The notes: generated by a model from the sequence alone, not told the origin. 18,173 nt of DNA from Bacteroidales bacterium (GCA_017882245.1 JADGPV010000149.1:1-18173), one strand, 5' to 3'; counted from the first letter of the stretch, positions 6,895-15,163 are shown. Translations and numbers: made by a program.

Positions 6895-7593
6895 TTGGGC
6901 AAGAACAAACAGGCACGGTGGACCGAGCTGAAAGGCTTTGGCCATGTCATTGAACCGCCATTTGATGAGGTTTTCAGTCATGATCACCAGATGAAGGGAA
7001 AATGGCACAGCGACTGGTTTGACAACAAAAACCCCATCGTTCTTGAGCTTGGGTGCGGTAAAGGTGAATATTCAGTCGGGTTGGCGGAAATGTATCCCGG
7101 AAAGAACTTCATCGGTATTGATATCAAGGGCGCACGGATGTGGAAAGGCGCGAAGGAATCTTACTATAAGAAACTGCCAAATGTGGCATTCATTCGTACC
7201 AGGATAGAGATTCTCGGATCATTCTTTGCTTCCGGTGAGGTTGATGAAATCTGGCTCACATTCCCTGACCCTCAACCTAAGAGAAAGAGAGAGAAGAAGA
7301 GGCTGGCGGGACCAGTCTTTCTGAATCTGTATAGAAATTTCCTGAAAGACAACGGCATAGTCCATCTCAAAACTGACAGCAGGGAACTGTTTGATTATAC
7401 TTTCTCTTTAGTGAAAAAAAATGATCTTGAGATAATCACATCATCTACAGACCTGTACGGTCAGCCTCCGGATAACCCGCTGCTGACAATCAGAACATAT
7501 TATGAGGAGATATTCCTAAAACAGGGGATCCCCATCACTTATCTTGCATTCAGACTGCCAAATGAAAAGGAAATCATCAGTCCCGGAGAATAA
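6895..7593 (+). CDS. trmB: tRNA (guanine-N7)-methyltransferase
   Basis: SAM-dependent enzyme that makes m7G at position 46 of tRNA variable loops. The 232 residues show the TrmB signatures: SAM-binding LELGCGKGEYS (50-60), FIGIDIKGARMWKGAKES, WLTFPDPQPKRKREKKR (about 120-136) and IVHLKTDSRELFDYT. It starts with TTG at 6895: the encoded MGKNKQARWTEL matches the conserved MGKNK beginning of Bacteroidota TrmB, while the first in-frame ATG (codon 33) would remove that conserved region. It lies 16 bases after gldH and its end overlaps the alkyltransferase-like gene by 32 bases, so it is part of the same transcript. Confidence 0.95.
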   Translation: MGKNKQARWTELKGFGHVIEPPFDEVFSHDHQMKGKWHSDWFDNKNPIVLELGCGKGEYSVGLAEMYPGKNFIGIDIKGARMWKGAKESYYKKLPNVAFIRTRIEILGSFFASGEVDEIWLTFPDPQPKRKREKKRLAGPVFLNLYRNFLKDNGIVHLKTDSRELFDYTFSLVKKNDLEIITSSTDLYGQPPDNPLLTIRTYYEEIFLKQGIPITYLAFRLPNEKEIISPGE

Positions 7594-7918
7594 GAATGAA
7601 GGTTTCTTCAACCGTGTTTATGATGTCACCCGGATGGTACCTTACGGTCGTATAACGTCATACGGCGCAATAGCAAGGTATCTCGGCACCGCCGGTTCAG
7701 CAAGGATGGTCGGCTGGGCGCTAAACTCATCTCATACAGACACGGATTTCATTCCTGCACATCGTGTAGTGAACCGTATCGGGATGCTCACCGGCAAACA
7801 TCATTTTGGTAATTCTTCAACAATGCAGCAGCTGCTGGAGAACGAAGGATTCATTATTGAAAATGACAGGGTAATCGATTTCGCAGGGAAGTTCTGGGAT
7901 CCTATGACTGAACTTTAA
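7562..7918 (+). CDS. alkyltransferase-like (ATL) protein, MGMT family without the active cysteine
   Basis: A 118-residue protein equivalent to the C-terminal DNA-binding domain of O6-methylguanine-DNA methyltransferase. VPYGRITSYGAIARYLG (about 26-42) is the family's helix-turn-helix entrance and SARMVGWAL carries the arginine-finger region. The catalytic motif PCHR is changed to PAHR (P65-A66-H67-R68), so the protein cannot accept an alkyl group. ATL proteins instead bind O6-alkylguanine and recruit nucleotide excision repair; that role is inferred here from the family. ATG 7562 is chosen over an in-frame TTG at 7544. It overlaps trmB by 32 bases, suggesting translational coupling. Confidence 0.88.
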   Translation: MKRKSSVPENKNEGFFNRVYDVTRMVPYGRITSYGAIARYLGTAGSARMVGWALNSSHTDTDFIPAHRVVNRIGMLTGKHHFGNSSTMQQLLENEGFIIENDRVIDFAGKFWDPMTEL

Positions 7919-7974
7919 TCCTAAATCGGTGTTCCTTGTTCTTAAATCAAAAAAAGGTATAAACAAAATAGATT

Positions 7975-9087
7975 ATGTATACTAAAGAGCAGGTTATCGA
8001 GGCACTGAAAAAGGTTAACCATCCTGAAAAGGGAAGTGATATTGTTTCACTGGGTATTCTTGGCGGTGTGACGGTTGACAATGAAGGAATCGGGCTGGTG
8101 CTTACTCCTGAAAAATCCAACGATCCATTTCTTATGTCGATCAGAAGCAGTTGTGTCAGGGCTATAAAAGACGCATTGGGACCTGATGCGGTGATCTCAT
8201 CGATAGAGGTAAAGCCAAAAATTGTTGTATCCAAAAAGGATGAACCCAAAAGGGATAATTTGCCCGGAGTAAAAAACATTATTGCCGTTTCATCGGGCAA
8301 GGGCGGAGTGGGCAAGTCGACTGTTGCTGTCAACCTGGCTGTGGCTCTTGCGCGTAAAGGTTATGCGACCGGTTTGCTGGATGCAGATATCTTCGGACCG
8401 TCAGTGCCCAGAATGTTCAACGCGGAGAATTACAAACCTGAGGTACGTAATGAGAACGGTAATGACCTTATTATTCCGATGAAGAAATACGGTGTCAGTG
8501 TTCTCTCTATTGGCTTCTTTGTTCAGAACTCCGAGGCTGTAATCTGGAGAGGTCCCATGGCAAGCAGCTTTCTCAAGCAGCTCATCAGCCAGGGCGACTG
8601 GGGAGAGCTTGATTATCTGATCTTTGATCTGCCTCCCGGGACAAGTGACATACACCTGACTCTTGTTCAGGAAGTGCCCGTTACCGGTGCATTGGTGGTG
8701 ACCACGCCGCAGGAGGTGGCCCTGGCGGATGCCCGCAAAGGCATAGCTATGTTCCGCAGCGAGGCTATTAATGTTCCTGTCCTTGGCCTTGTCGAGAATA
8801 TGTCATTCTTTGTGGCTCCCGAACTGCCCGGCAGACGCTATTATATCTTCGGCAAGGAAGGAGGCAGCAGGCTGGCTGCAGAAGCCGGTGTTGAGCTTCT
8901 TGCTCAGATCCCCATTGAAGAGAGCATCTGTGATGGTGGTGATGCTGGCATCCCTTCAGCGCTGAACGACAGTGAAACTGGAAGGGCCTTCAACAGACTC
9001 GCGGAGGCTGTTGTCAAACAGGTGGAGAAACGCAATGCGGAGCTCGCCCCTACGCAGAGAGTCGAAGTAAAACAGACCTCTCTCTGA
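7975..9087 (+). CDS. mrp: Mrp/ApbC/NBP35 family P-loop ATPase (Fe-S cluster carrier)
   Basis: A 370-residue cytoplasmic ATPase. Residues 1-85 form a MIP18/DUF59-type domain; the remainder is the ParA/MinD-like ATPase with the deviant Walker A SGKGGVGKST (107-116), LLDADIFGPSVP, WRGPMASSFLKQL, DYLIFDLPPGTSD and TPQEVALADARKG. The family carries or inserts iron-sulfur clusters. Many Mrp proteins have a CxxC cluster-binding motif after ENMS; here that stretch reads ENMSFFVAPELPGRRYYIFG with no cysteine, a pattern I associate with Bacteroidota members, so cluster binding would need other ligands. It starts 56 bases after the ATL gene; I see no TAnnTTTG in that gap, so it may be read from upstream. 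Confidence 0.93.
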   Translation: MYTKEQVIEALKKVNHPEKGSDIVSLGILGGVTVDNEGIGLVLTPEKSNDPFLMSIRSSCVRAIKDALGPDAVISSIEVKPKIVVSKKDEPKRDNLPGVKNIIAVSSGKGGVGKSTVAVNLAVALARKGYATGLLDADIFGPSVPRMFNAENYKPEVRNENGNDLIIPMKKYGVSVLSIGFFVQNSEAVIWRGPMASSFLKQLISQGDWGELDYLIFDLPPGTSDIHLTLVQEVPVTGALVVTTPQEVALADARKGIAMFRSEAINVPVLGLVENMSFFVAPELPGRRYYIFGKEGGSRLAAEAGVELLAQIPIEESICDGGDAGIPSALNDSETGRAFNRLAEAVVKQVEKRNAELAPTQRVEVKQTSL

Positions 9088-9089
9088 CG

Positions 9090-9121
9090 AACTGCGAATG
9101 AAGCAGTTTTAACCTCTTTTT
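9090..9121 (+). terminator. possible weak terminator after mrp
   Basis: AACTGC (9090-9095) and GCAGTT (9103-9108) form a six-base-pair stem with a seven-base loop, followed by a pyrimidine-rich, T-rich tract ending in TTTTT around 9116-9121. The stem is short and not GC-rich, so termination may be partial. It lies between the mrp stop and the porW promoter candidate. Confidence 0.3.
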
Positions 9122-9123
9122 AG

Positions 9124-9131
9124 TACCTTTG
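9124..9131 (+). promoter_or_regulatory. putative Bacteroidota -7 element upstream of porW
   Basis: TACCTTTG matches TAnnTTTG exactly, 48 bases before the TTG start of porW. The transcription start would fall near 9137, giving a leader of about 40 bases. No TTTG/TTG lies at the usual 19-21 base distance upstream; that position falls in the putative terminator stem. Confidence 0.45.
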
Positions 9132-9179
9132 AATACTTTTAACAGCCCTTGGCAGTTATAGAGTATAGATCATTCTTTC

Positions 9180-11837
9180 TTGGGATTACGGCGCTCAGTA
9201 TATTATGTCGCGATGACCCTGGTGCTCACCGCACTTATCACCGGCTGCTCTGTTGAGAAGAATACCGGGGCCAGTCGTTTTTACAATTCCCTTGTGGCAA
9301 AATATAATGTCTGGTTTAACGGTAATGAAGCATACAAAGCCGGCGTTGAAAAAGTACAGTCGTCACACCGGGATGACTACAGTGCCCTGATCCCTGTTTT
9401 TGAATATACATCACCAGAATCTTTAAGAGCAGCAGCCTCTGACATGGAGAGGGCCATGCAGAAGGCGTCAAAGGTGATCGCTCTCTATTCGATCACTGCC
9501 AAGCCTGAAAAGAAAAGCCGCAACGAAGGCAGCGCCAGGGATGAGGAGTTTTACAACCGCCGTGAATATAATGAATGGGTGGATGATGCCTATATTCTCC
9601 TGGCAAAGTCACAGTTCTACCTTAATGACTTAACGGGTGCAAGGTCCTCTTTCTCATACACCATCAGCATCGCCACTGACCCTGAACTTATCACTGAGTC
9701 AACTATCTGGATGGCCCGGATACAAACGGAAGACGGCAATTATGCAGAAGCATCACGCATACTTCAGGGTATTGATGATGTAAATGGCTTGTCAAAAGCA
9801 TTAAAGCCAATGTACTACACCACCCTGGCCGATATAGCCCTCAGGCAAAAACGCTACAGTGATGCCATCACTCCCCTTACGATGGCATTGGAAAGCAACG
9901 TCAACAGGCAGACCAGGGTCAGGCTCAATTATCTCCTGGCACAGGTGAGTAAGGCAACAGGTGACAACAATCTTTCCACACGATATTTCCGCGAAGTCAT
10001 CAGTATGAACCCGCCCTATGAGTATGAGTTCAATGCGGGCATCAACCTGGCCGGCGTAGCAGATCTGTCACACGGTGATGCTGAGGATCTTATGAAGTCC
10101 TTGCGTAAGATGCTTCGTGACTCAAAGAACAAGGATTATCTCGATCAGATCTATTTTGCCCTCGGAGAGATTCAGAAACGTCTGGGAAACACTGATGAAG
10201 CCCTTAAGTACTGGGCACAGTCAGCAAGCAACAGTACAAACAACCAAAAGCAGAAGGCACGTGCATATCTCGCTCTTGGCGAATACTATTACGCACGGCC
10301 TGAATATATGACGGCATACATGTACTATGACAGCGCCTCGAACCTGATTGACGAGCGTTTTCCTGACTATGCCCTTATCAGCAGAAGGACAAGTGATCTC
10401 GGTGAATATGCTAACTTCCACCGTGTGGTGGTCACTGAAGACAGTCTTCGCAGGGTAGCTCAGATGAGCGAAACAGAGCGTAATTCACTTATCACCGGTA
10501 TTATCAGTGAGTTTGAGGCAGGGCAGGCCAAAGAAAAACAAAGCGGTGGCAGTGACAGGTACAATATGGGTCTCTATTATGAGAATGAGCAGCGTGCCCA
10601 GGTGTCCATCTCGGCGGAAGGAGGATGGTATTTTTACAACCAGGCAGCCCTCACCTTTGGCCGCACAGAGTTCAGGCGCCGCTGGGGCGACAGAAAACTG
10701 GAAGACAACTGGAGGCGATCAAACAAAGCACGCGTAGCCTTCACTGCAGCCACAACTCCTGAAAACGGAGAGGAGCAGCCTGCCAGTGACAGTACGGGTA
10801 AAGCCCCTGAGCGCACCAGGGAATATTACCTCCGTAATCTGCCAATGACCGATTCACTTATGAATCTTTCCGTAATCAAGAGCGCCAATGCCCTGCTGGG
10901 AGAGGGTAAGATCCTGGCTTTACGTCTGTCTGATACCATCAGGGCAGAAGAATCACTCGAGGCGGCGGCAAAAACAAGCAATGATGACATGACCAGGGCC
11001 GAGGCGCTTTATGAGCTCTACAGGCTGCTCCATAACAGTGATCCCGCCAGAGCTGAGAGACGCAGGACTGAGCTGCTGACAGAATTCCCTAAATCAGAAT
11101 ATGCCCTCATCCTTTCAGATCCTGATTATGTCAGGAAACAACAGGAGATGGCAACAAAAGCACAGAAAAGCTATGAAACAGCCTATGAGGCCTTCACCTC
11201 GGAGAAATATGCAGAAGCACAAGCTATATGCAGGGAGGCTCTGATGCAGTATCCTGATGACCAGCTTGCACCTAAATTCATGCTCCTTGATGCCATGGCA
11301 ACCGGAGCAACCGGAGGCGAGATGGCATACAAGGAAAAACTAGATTCACTGACAGCAAAATATCCGGCCACACCTGAAGGAAAAAGGGCTGCAGAAATTA
11401 TCGCTTTTCTCAGGAAAGAGATACCTGCAATACAGGTCGCTGAAGACACACATATAGCTGAAGAGCTGTATGAGCAGGATACTCTCCAGCCTCATTACGT
11501 CATGATCATTGCCGGTAATGTCCAGGCAAATCTGAACCAGATGGTTTTCGATGTCATTAACTTTAACCTCGATAATTTCACAGACAAGAACTACCGCACT
11601 GAAGGAAAAACCGTTGACACCGACTATATCCTGATCACTGTCGGCACTTTTAAGGATGCCGCAGAGGCAGCGGCCTGGCTCAGGGCATTCAACCCCTCTG
11701 CCTATATCAGGGAAGCAGGAAGCGCGGATCTGTCACTATTCATTATCAGTCGTGATAACCTGGAAAAATTCAATAATGATAAGAATATTAACAGGTACCG
11801 GATCTTCTATGAAACTGCGTACCAAAGCACAAGATGA
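9180..11837 (+). CDS. porW: type IX secretion system TPR lipoprotein PorW/SprE
   Basis: An 885-residue lipoprotein recognised as PorW (SprE in Flavobacterium), required for T9SS protein secretion and gliding. It starts MGLRRS with a hydrophobic core and ITGC, Cys23 being the lipidation site. The next segment, KNTGASRFYNSLVAKYNVWFNGNEAY, is a family hallmark. Residues about 135-400 and 590-750 are helical TPR-like repeats (AYILLAKSQFYLNDLTGARSSF, YFALGEIQKRLGNTDEALKYW, ARAYLALGEYYYARPEYMTAY). The last 110 residues contain a SPOR-like module (ILITVGTFKDAAEAAAWLRAF). The start is TTG 9180: the later ATG (codon 12) would leave a signal peptide of only 11 residues with no positive charge. porX follows 14 bases later. 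Confidence 0.9.
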   Translation: MGLRRSVYYVAMTLVLTALITGCSVEKNTGASRFYNSLVAKYNVWFNGNEAYKAGVEKVQSSHRDDYSALIPVFEYTSPESLRAAASDMERAMQKASKVIALYSITAKPEKKSRNEGSARDEEFYNRREYNEWVDDAYILLAKSQFYLNDLTGARSSFSYTISIATDPELITESTIWMARIQTEDGNYAEASRILQGIDDVNGLSKALKPMYYTTLADIALRQKRYSDAITPLTMALESNVNRQTRVRLNYLLAQVSKATGDNNLSTRYFREVISMNPPYEYEFNAGINLAGVADLSHGDAEDLMKSLRKMLRDSKNKDYLDQIYFALGEIQKRLGNTDEALKYWAQSASNSTNNQKQKARAYLALGEYYYARPEYMTAYMYYDSASNLIDERFPDYALISRRTSDLGEYANFHRVVVTEDSLRRVAQMSETERNSLITGIISEFEAGQAKEKQSGGSDRYNMGLYYENEQRAQVSISAEGGWYFYNQAALTFGRTEFRRRWGDRKLEDNWRRSNKARVAFTAATTPENGEEQPASDSTGKAPERTREYYLRNLPMTDSLMNLSVIKSANALLGEGKILALRLSDTIRAEESLEAAAKTSNDDMTRAEALYELYRLLHNSDPARAERRRTELLTEFPKSEYALILSDPDYVRKQQEMATKAQKSYETAYEAFTSEKYAEAQAICREALMQYPDDQLAPKFMLLDAMATGATGGEMAYKEKLDSLTAKYPATPEGKRAAEIIAFLRKEIPAIQVAEDTHIAEELYEQDTLQPHYVMIIAGNVQANLNQMVFDVINFNLDNFTDKNYRTEGKTVDTDYILITVGTFKDAAEAAAWLRAFNPSAYIREAGSADLSLFIISRDNLEKFNNDKNINRYRIFYETAYQSTR

Positions 11838-11851
11838 ATTGACATATATCG

Positions 11852-13405
11852 ATGCGACAGGTAAGAATATTATGGGTAGATGATGAGGTTGGGGTACTGA
11901 GATCCCATATACTTTTTTTGAAGGAGAAAGGCTTTGAAACAGATACATGTCCGTCCGGCAACGATGCCATCACGATGGTCAAAGACAAACCTTATGACAT
12001 TATATTCCTTGATGAGTATATGCCCGGGCTAAGCGGCATTGAGACACTGCGGCGCATCAAGGCCATCAGGCCTTCCATTCCTGTGGTTATGATCACCAAG
12101 AGCGAGGAGGAGGATATAATGGAGGCGGCCATTGGCTCACAGATAGCTGATTACCTGATCAAGCCTGTCAAACCGCAACAGATCCTCCTCACACTGAAGC
12201 GCATCCTCGACATAGGTGATATTGTGACCCGCCAGACCACTTCCGTCTTCAGGGAGGAGTTCGGATCCATATCAGATATGATTTCTTCTGCCGGTAACTT
12301 CGAACAATGGAGCGATGTGTACCGCAGGCTGGTATTCTGGCAGCGCGAACTAATCAGGTCTTCCGATCCCGGCATGAGGGATGTGTTGCGCATGCAGGAG
12401 GCAGACGCCAACAGGGCGTTCGGAAAATATATCGCGAAGAATTACACGGGGTGGATATCATCTGATGCAGTTGATAAACCACTCCATTCACCTGCCGTAA
12501 TGGCAAAACGCATATTCCCGCTTATAAAAAAAGGTCCTTCCCTTTTCTTCATAATAATTGACAACATGCGCCTCGACCAGTGGCAGGCCATTGCCAGTGA
12601 TATCAGTCCTTATCTGCGCACTGTCTCTGAAGATCTTTATTTGAGCATCCTTCCGACGGCTACACAATACTCGCGCAATGCACTCTTTGCAGGGCTGATG
12701 CCGGCAAGGATAAGTGAGCTGATGCCGGAATACTGGATAAGCGACAATGAAGATGAGGGTAAGAACCTCTATGAAGAAAACCTGATAGGCAAGCACCTGC
12801 AAAGGGCAGGAATTAACTGCAAATGGAGCTACAGCAAGGTCAGCTCCGATACTGAAGGAAAGAACCTCAACGACAAGCTCTCCCAGCTTCTTTCAAATGA
12901 TCTTAACGTGCTCGTATATAATTCCGTTGATCTCCTCAGCCATGCCAGAACAGAAATTGGCGTCCTGCGCGATATGACGGGAGATGAAGCATCATGGCTC
13001 TCATTCACGCATTCATGGTTCATTCATTCGCCTCTCTTTGAACTGCTAAGGGCCCTTGCTGCAAAAGGAGCACGTGTGGTCATAACAACAGACCATGGCT
13101 TTGTCAAGGTGCAGAAGCCTGTGAGGGTGGTGGGCGACAGGCAGACATCCATGAACCTGAGGTACAAGACCGGAAGAAATCTCGACTATAATCCGAAGGA
13201 AGTCTTCGAAGTGACCGCTCCCGCAAAAGCCGGACTGCCAATGACAAACATCACCTCGAAATATATCTTTGCCTGTGGAAATGATTTCCTGGTCTATCCC
13301 AATAATTTCAACCAGGTAGTCTCCTATTACCGGGATTCCTTCCAGCACGGAGGGGTATCACTTCATGAGATGATGCTTCCTCTTGTCAGTCTCGAACCGG
13401 TATAA
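11852..13405 (+). CDS. porX: T9SS response regulator PorX (receiver + PglZ domain)
   Basis: A 517-residue protein with the PorX architecture. The receiver domain (1-120) has D10/D11, phospho-acceptor D54 (FLDEYMPG), T82 and K104. A helical linker follows, then a PglZ domain of the alkaline phosphatase superfamily (about 225-510). Likely zinc and catalytic residues are D237 (IIIDNMR), a threonine in LPTATQY (T269 or T271), D414-H415 (TTDHGF) and H499 (FQHGG). In Porphyromonas gingivalis PorX works with the sensor PorY to control T9SS gene expression, and the PglZ domain is reported to be a zinc phosphodiesterase acting on nucleotides. No DNA-binding domain is present. It directly follows porW, so regulator and secretion component are probably co-transcribed. 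porY is not in the window. Confidence 0.93.
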   Translation: MRQVRILWVDDEVGVLRSHILFLKEKGFETDTCPSGNDAITMVKDKPYDIIFLDEYMPGLSGIETLRRIKAIRPSIPVVMITKSEEEDIMEAAIGSQIADYLIKPVKPQQILLTLKRILDIGDIVTRQTTSVFREEFGSISDMISSAGNFEQWSDVYRRLVFWQRELIRSSDPGMRDVLRMQEADANRAFGKYIAKNYTGWISSDAVDKPLHSPAVMAKRIFPLIKKGPSLFFIIIDNMRLDQWQAIASDISPYLRTVSEDLYLSILPTATQYSRNALFAGLMPARISELMPEYWISDNEDEGKNLYEENLIGKHLQRAGINCKWSYSKVSSDTEGKNLNDKLSQLLSNDLNVLVYNSVDLLSHARTEIGVLRDMTGDEASWLSFTHSWFIHSPLFELLRALAAKGARVVITTDHGFVKVQKPVRVVGDRQTSMNLRYKTGRNLDYNPKEVFEVTAPAKAGLPMTNITSKYIFACGNDFLVYPNNFNQVVSYYRDSFQHGGVSLHEMMLPLVSLEPV

Positions 13406-13424
13406 AAAAGATTATTTTTGCTGC

Positions 13425-13865
13425 ATGAAGATTGTTGTTGCAGACAAAAGTCATCTGAAAGAAGCGGCGAGACATTTTATAAGGGAGACAAAGGGGTACC
13501 GTATCTTTGCCTTTTACGGTCAGATGGGATCAGGAAAAACCACCTTTATTAAAGCTGTCTGCAGAGAGCTGGGCGTGACTGACACTGTCACAAGTCCTTC
13601 GTTCACACTTATAAATGAGTACCAGCGGCCCGGTGATGTGCCTGTATATCATTTCGATTTTTACAGGATCAGGAAGATTTCCGAAGTGCTTGACTTCGGC
13701 ATCGAGGAATATTTTGACTCAGCCTCACCCTGCTATATGGAATGGCCGGAACTGATAGAACCGCTGCTCCCCCCCGAAACACTTAAACTATCTGTCATTG
13801 TAATGCCCGACGGCAGCAGGGTCATTGAAAACAGTCAGTCCGCAGAGGATCATTTATCTCGCTGA
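13425..13865 (+). CDS. tsaE: tRNA t6A37 biosynthesis ATPase TsaE
   Basis: A 146-residue P-loop ATPase that works with TsaB and TsaD to form N6-threonylcarbamoyladenosine at position 37 of ANN-decoding tRNAs. Motifs are Walker A GQMGSGKTT (32-40, K38), TSPSFTLINEY, VYHFDFYRI and YMEWPE. Length is typical. ATG 13425 is chosen; an in-frame extension to 13383 would only read through the end of porX. The gap after porX is 19 bases and holds TATTTTTG (13413-13420), which resembles a -7 element but sits five bases from the ATG, so read-through from porX is likelier. The partners tsaB and tsaD are not nearby. Confidence 0.94.
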   Translation: MKIVVADKSHLKEAARHFIRETKGYRIFAFYGQMGSGKTTFIKAVCRELGVTDTVTSPSFTLINEYQRPGDVPVYHFDFYRIRKISEVLDFGIEEYFDSASPCYMEWPELIEPLLPPETLKLSVIVMPDGSRVIENSQSAEDHLSR

Positions 13866-13906
13866 ATAATATCGGATCACACCAGTATTCTCTCCGATTA
13901 AAATCT

Positions 13907-13914
13907 TAAATTTG
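13907..13914 (+). promoter_or_regulatory. putative Bacteroidota -7 element upstream of the ald-like gene
   Basis: TAAATTTG is an exact match to TAnnTTTG, 46 bases before the ATG of the alanine-dehydrogenase-like gene. The expected upstream TTG at 19-21 base spacing is absent. The 95-base gap after tsaE suggests this gene can be transcribed independently of the porW-porX-tsaE unit. Confidence 0.45.
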
Positions 13915-13960
13915 ATCTGATAATTGCTTTTCTTCTGTTTAACCATTAAAACGAAACCAG

Positions 13961-15157
13961 ATGAGTCAACCGGCCAGAAATGCGTTCATGCCGCGTGAAG
14001 AGCTTATCGAAAAAGCTGTAAGCAGGCGGCAGATCTCTATAGGCATGCCTCATGACGTCCATGATGATGAAAAGCGCATAGCGCTTACTCCGGAAGCCGT
14101 AAAGATTTTGACAGACACGGGTAATGAGGTTTTTTTAGAGGCCAACGCCGGGCAGGACGCAGGTTTCCCGGACAGGGATTACAGTGACAACGGTGCGGTG
14201 GTGGTCGATACCCAGCAAAAAGTGTATGACTGTGACATCGTCATAAAGATTGCCCCTTTCACTGAGAAAGAAGCCGGATTGCTTAAGGGAAACCAGGTTG
14301 TCATCTCATTTATGAATGCGGCCACTATGCGTGAGGAAACTCTCACGCAGCTGACGCGTAAGCGTGTGACGGCACTGGCATCTGAAAGGATAAAGGACAG
14401 TGACGGAATACTTCCCGTAGTTGAATCAATGAGTGAAATCAGCGGCATAACATCGATCCTCATTGCATCTGAATACCTGAGCAACACGTCAGGAGGCAAG
14501 GGCGTCATGCTTGGCGGAGTCACCGGGGTTACACCTACAGAGGTAGTGATCATTGGTGCCAACAGGGCAGGAGAATATGCTGCGCGTGCTGCTCTCGGGC
14601 TGGGAGCAATTGTGAGAGTGTTCGACAGCTCAGTGCATCGCCTTCGCAACTTCCAGAATCTTCTTGGCCAGAGGCTCTATACCTCCACCTTCCACCCGCA
14701 GGTACTGCAGAAAGCCCTTAAGTCAGCTGATGTCCTCATCGGAGCATTGTCGCCTGATGATCTCAGACCGTGGTTCTATGTAACAGAAGAGATGGTGCAG
14801 GGAATGAAACGAGGTTCAGTCATCATCGATCTTAGCGTTGACACCGGCGGGTGCGTTGAGACAACGGAACCCAGGGCAATAAAAGATCCTATCTATGAGA
14901 AACACGGAGTGATACACTACTCCGCCTGGAACCTCCCTTCAAGAGTTCCCAAGACAGCTTCAATCGCTCTTAGCAATGTCTTCAGACCCCTGATGCAGGA
15001 TATTGCTGATGCCGGAGGGATAACGCCTATGCTCAAGTTCAACAACGGCCTCCGTAATGGTGTTTATATTTACAACGGCATCCTCACCAATGAGATGCTT
15101 GCTCAGAAATTCGGGATTCTGTCAAAAGACATTAACCTGCTTCTTGCTGCCTTCTGA
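13961..15157 (+). CDS. alanine dehydrogenase/PntA-like protein with divergent active site
   Basis: A 398-residue member of the alanine dehydrogenase/transhydrogenase-alpha superfamily: N-terminal substrate-type domain (about 25-160) and central Rossmann domain with GGVTGVTPTEVVIIGANRAG (185-204). True enzymes convert L-alanine + NAD+ to pyruvate + ammonia. From the remembered Mycobacterium tuberculosis enzyme, R15 and D270 correspond to R39 and D294 (SVDTGG). K75 aligns with A98 (KIAPF) and H96 with N119 (SFMNAAT), so two key residues appear lost. The nucleotide motif GxGxxG reads GANRAG, with its middle glycine replaced. The fold is secure; alanine dehydrogenase activity is doubtful and another substrate or a non-catalytic role is possible. 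It follows porW-porX-tsaE on the same strand, and converges on the carboxypeptidase gene with six bases between stops. Confidence 0.8.
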   Translation: MSQPARNAFMPREELIEKAVSRRQISIGMPHDVHDDEKRIALTPEAVKILTDTGNEVFLEANAGQDAGFPDRDYSDNGAVVVDTQQKVYDCDIVIKIAPFTEKEAGLLKGNQVVISFMNAATMREETLTQLTRKRVTALASERIKDSDGILPVVESMSEISGITSILIASEYLSNTSGGKGVMLGGVTGVTPTEVVIIGANRAGEYAARAALGLGAIVRVFDSSVHRLRNFQNLLGQRLYTSTFHPQVLQKALKSADVLIGALSPDDLRPWFYVTEEMVQGMKRGSVIIDLSVDTGGCVETTEPRAIKDPIYEKHGVIHYSAWNLPSRVPKTASIALSNVFRPLMQDIADAGGITPMLKFNNGLRNGVYIYNGILTNEMLAQKFGILSKDINLLLAAF

Positions 15158-15163
15158 CACTGC

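Noticed and set aside
7947..8333. Minus-strand open frame of 128 codons opposite the mrp 5' end
   Set aside because: It overlaps the conserved DUF59 domain and Walker A region of mrp and has biased, serine/threonine-rich shadow composition.
13413..13420. TATTTTTG as a promoter for tsaE
   Set aside because: It is only five bases from the ATG, which would require a leaderless transcript, and no upstream box is present.
14179..14649. Antisense open frame of 156 codons opposite the ald-like gene
   Set aside because: The ald-like frame is clearly coding with family motifs here; the reverse frame looks like a composition shadow.
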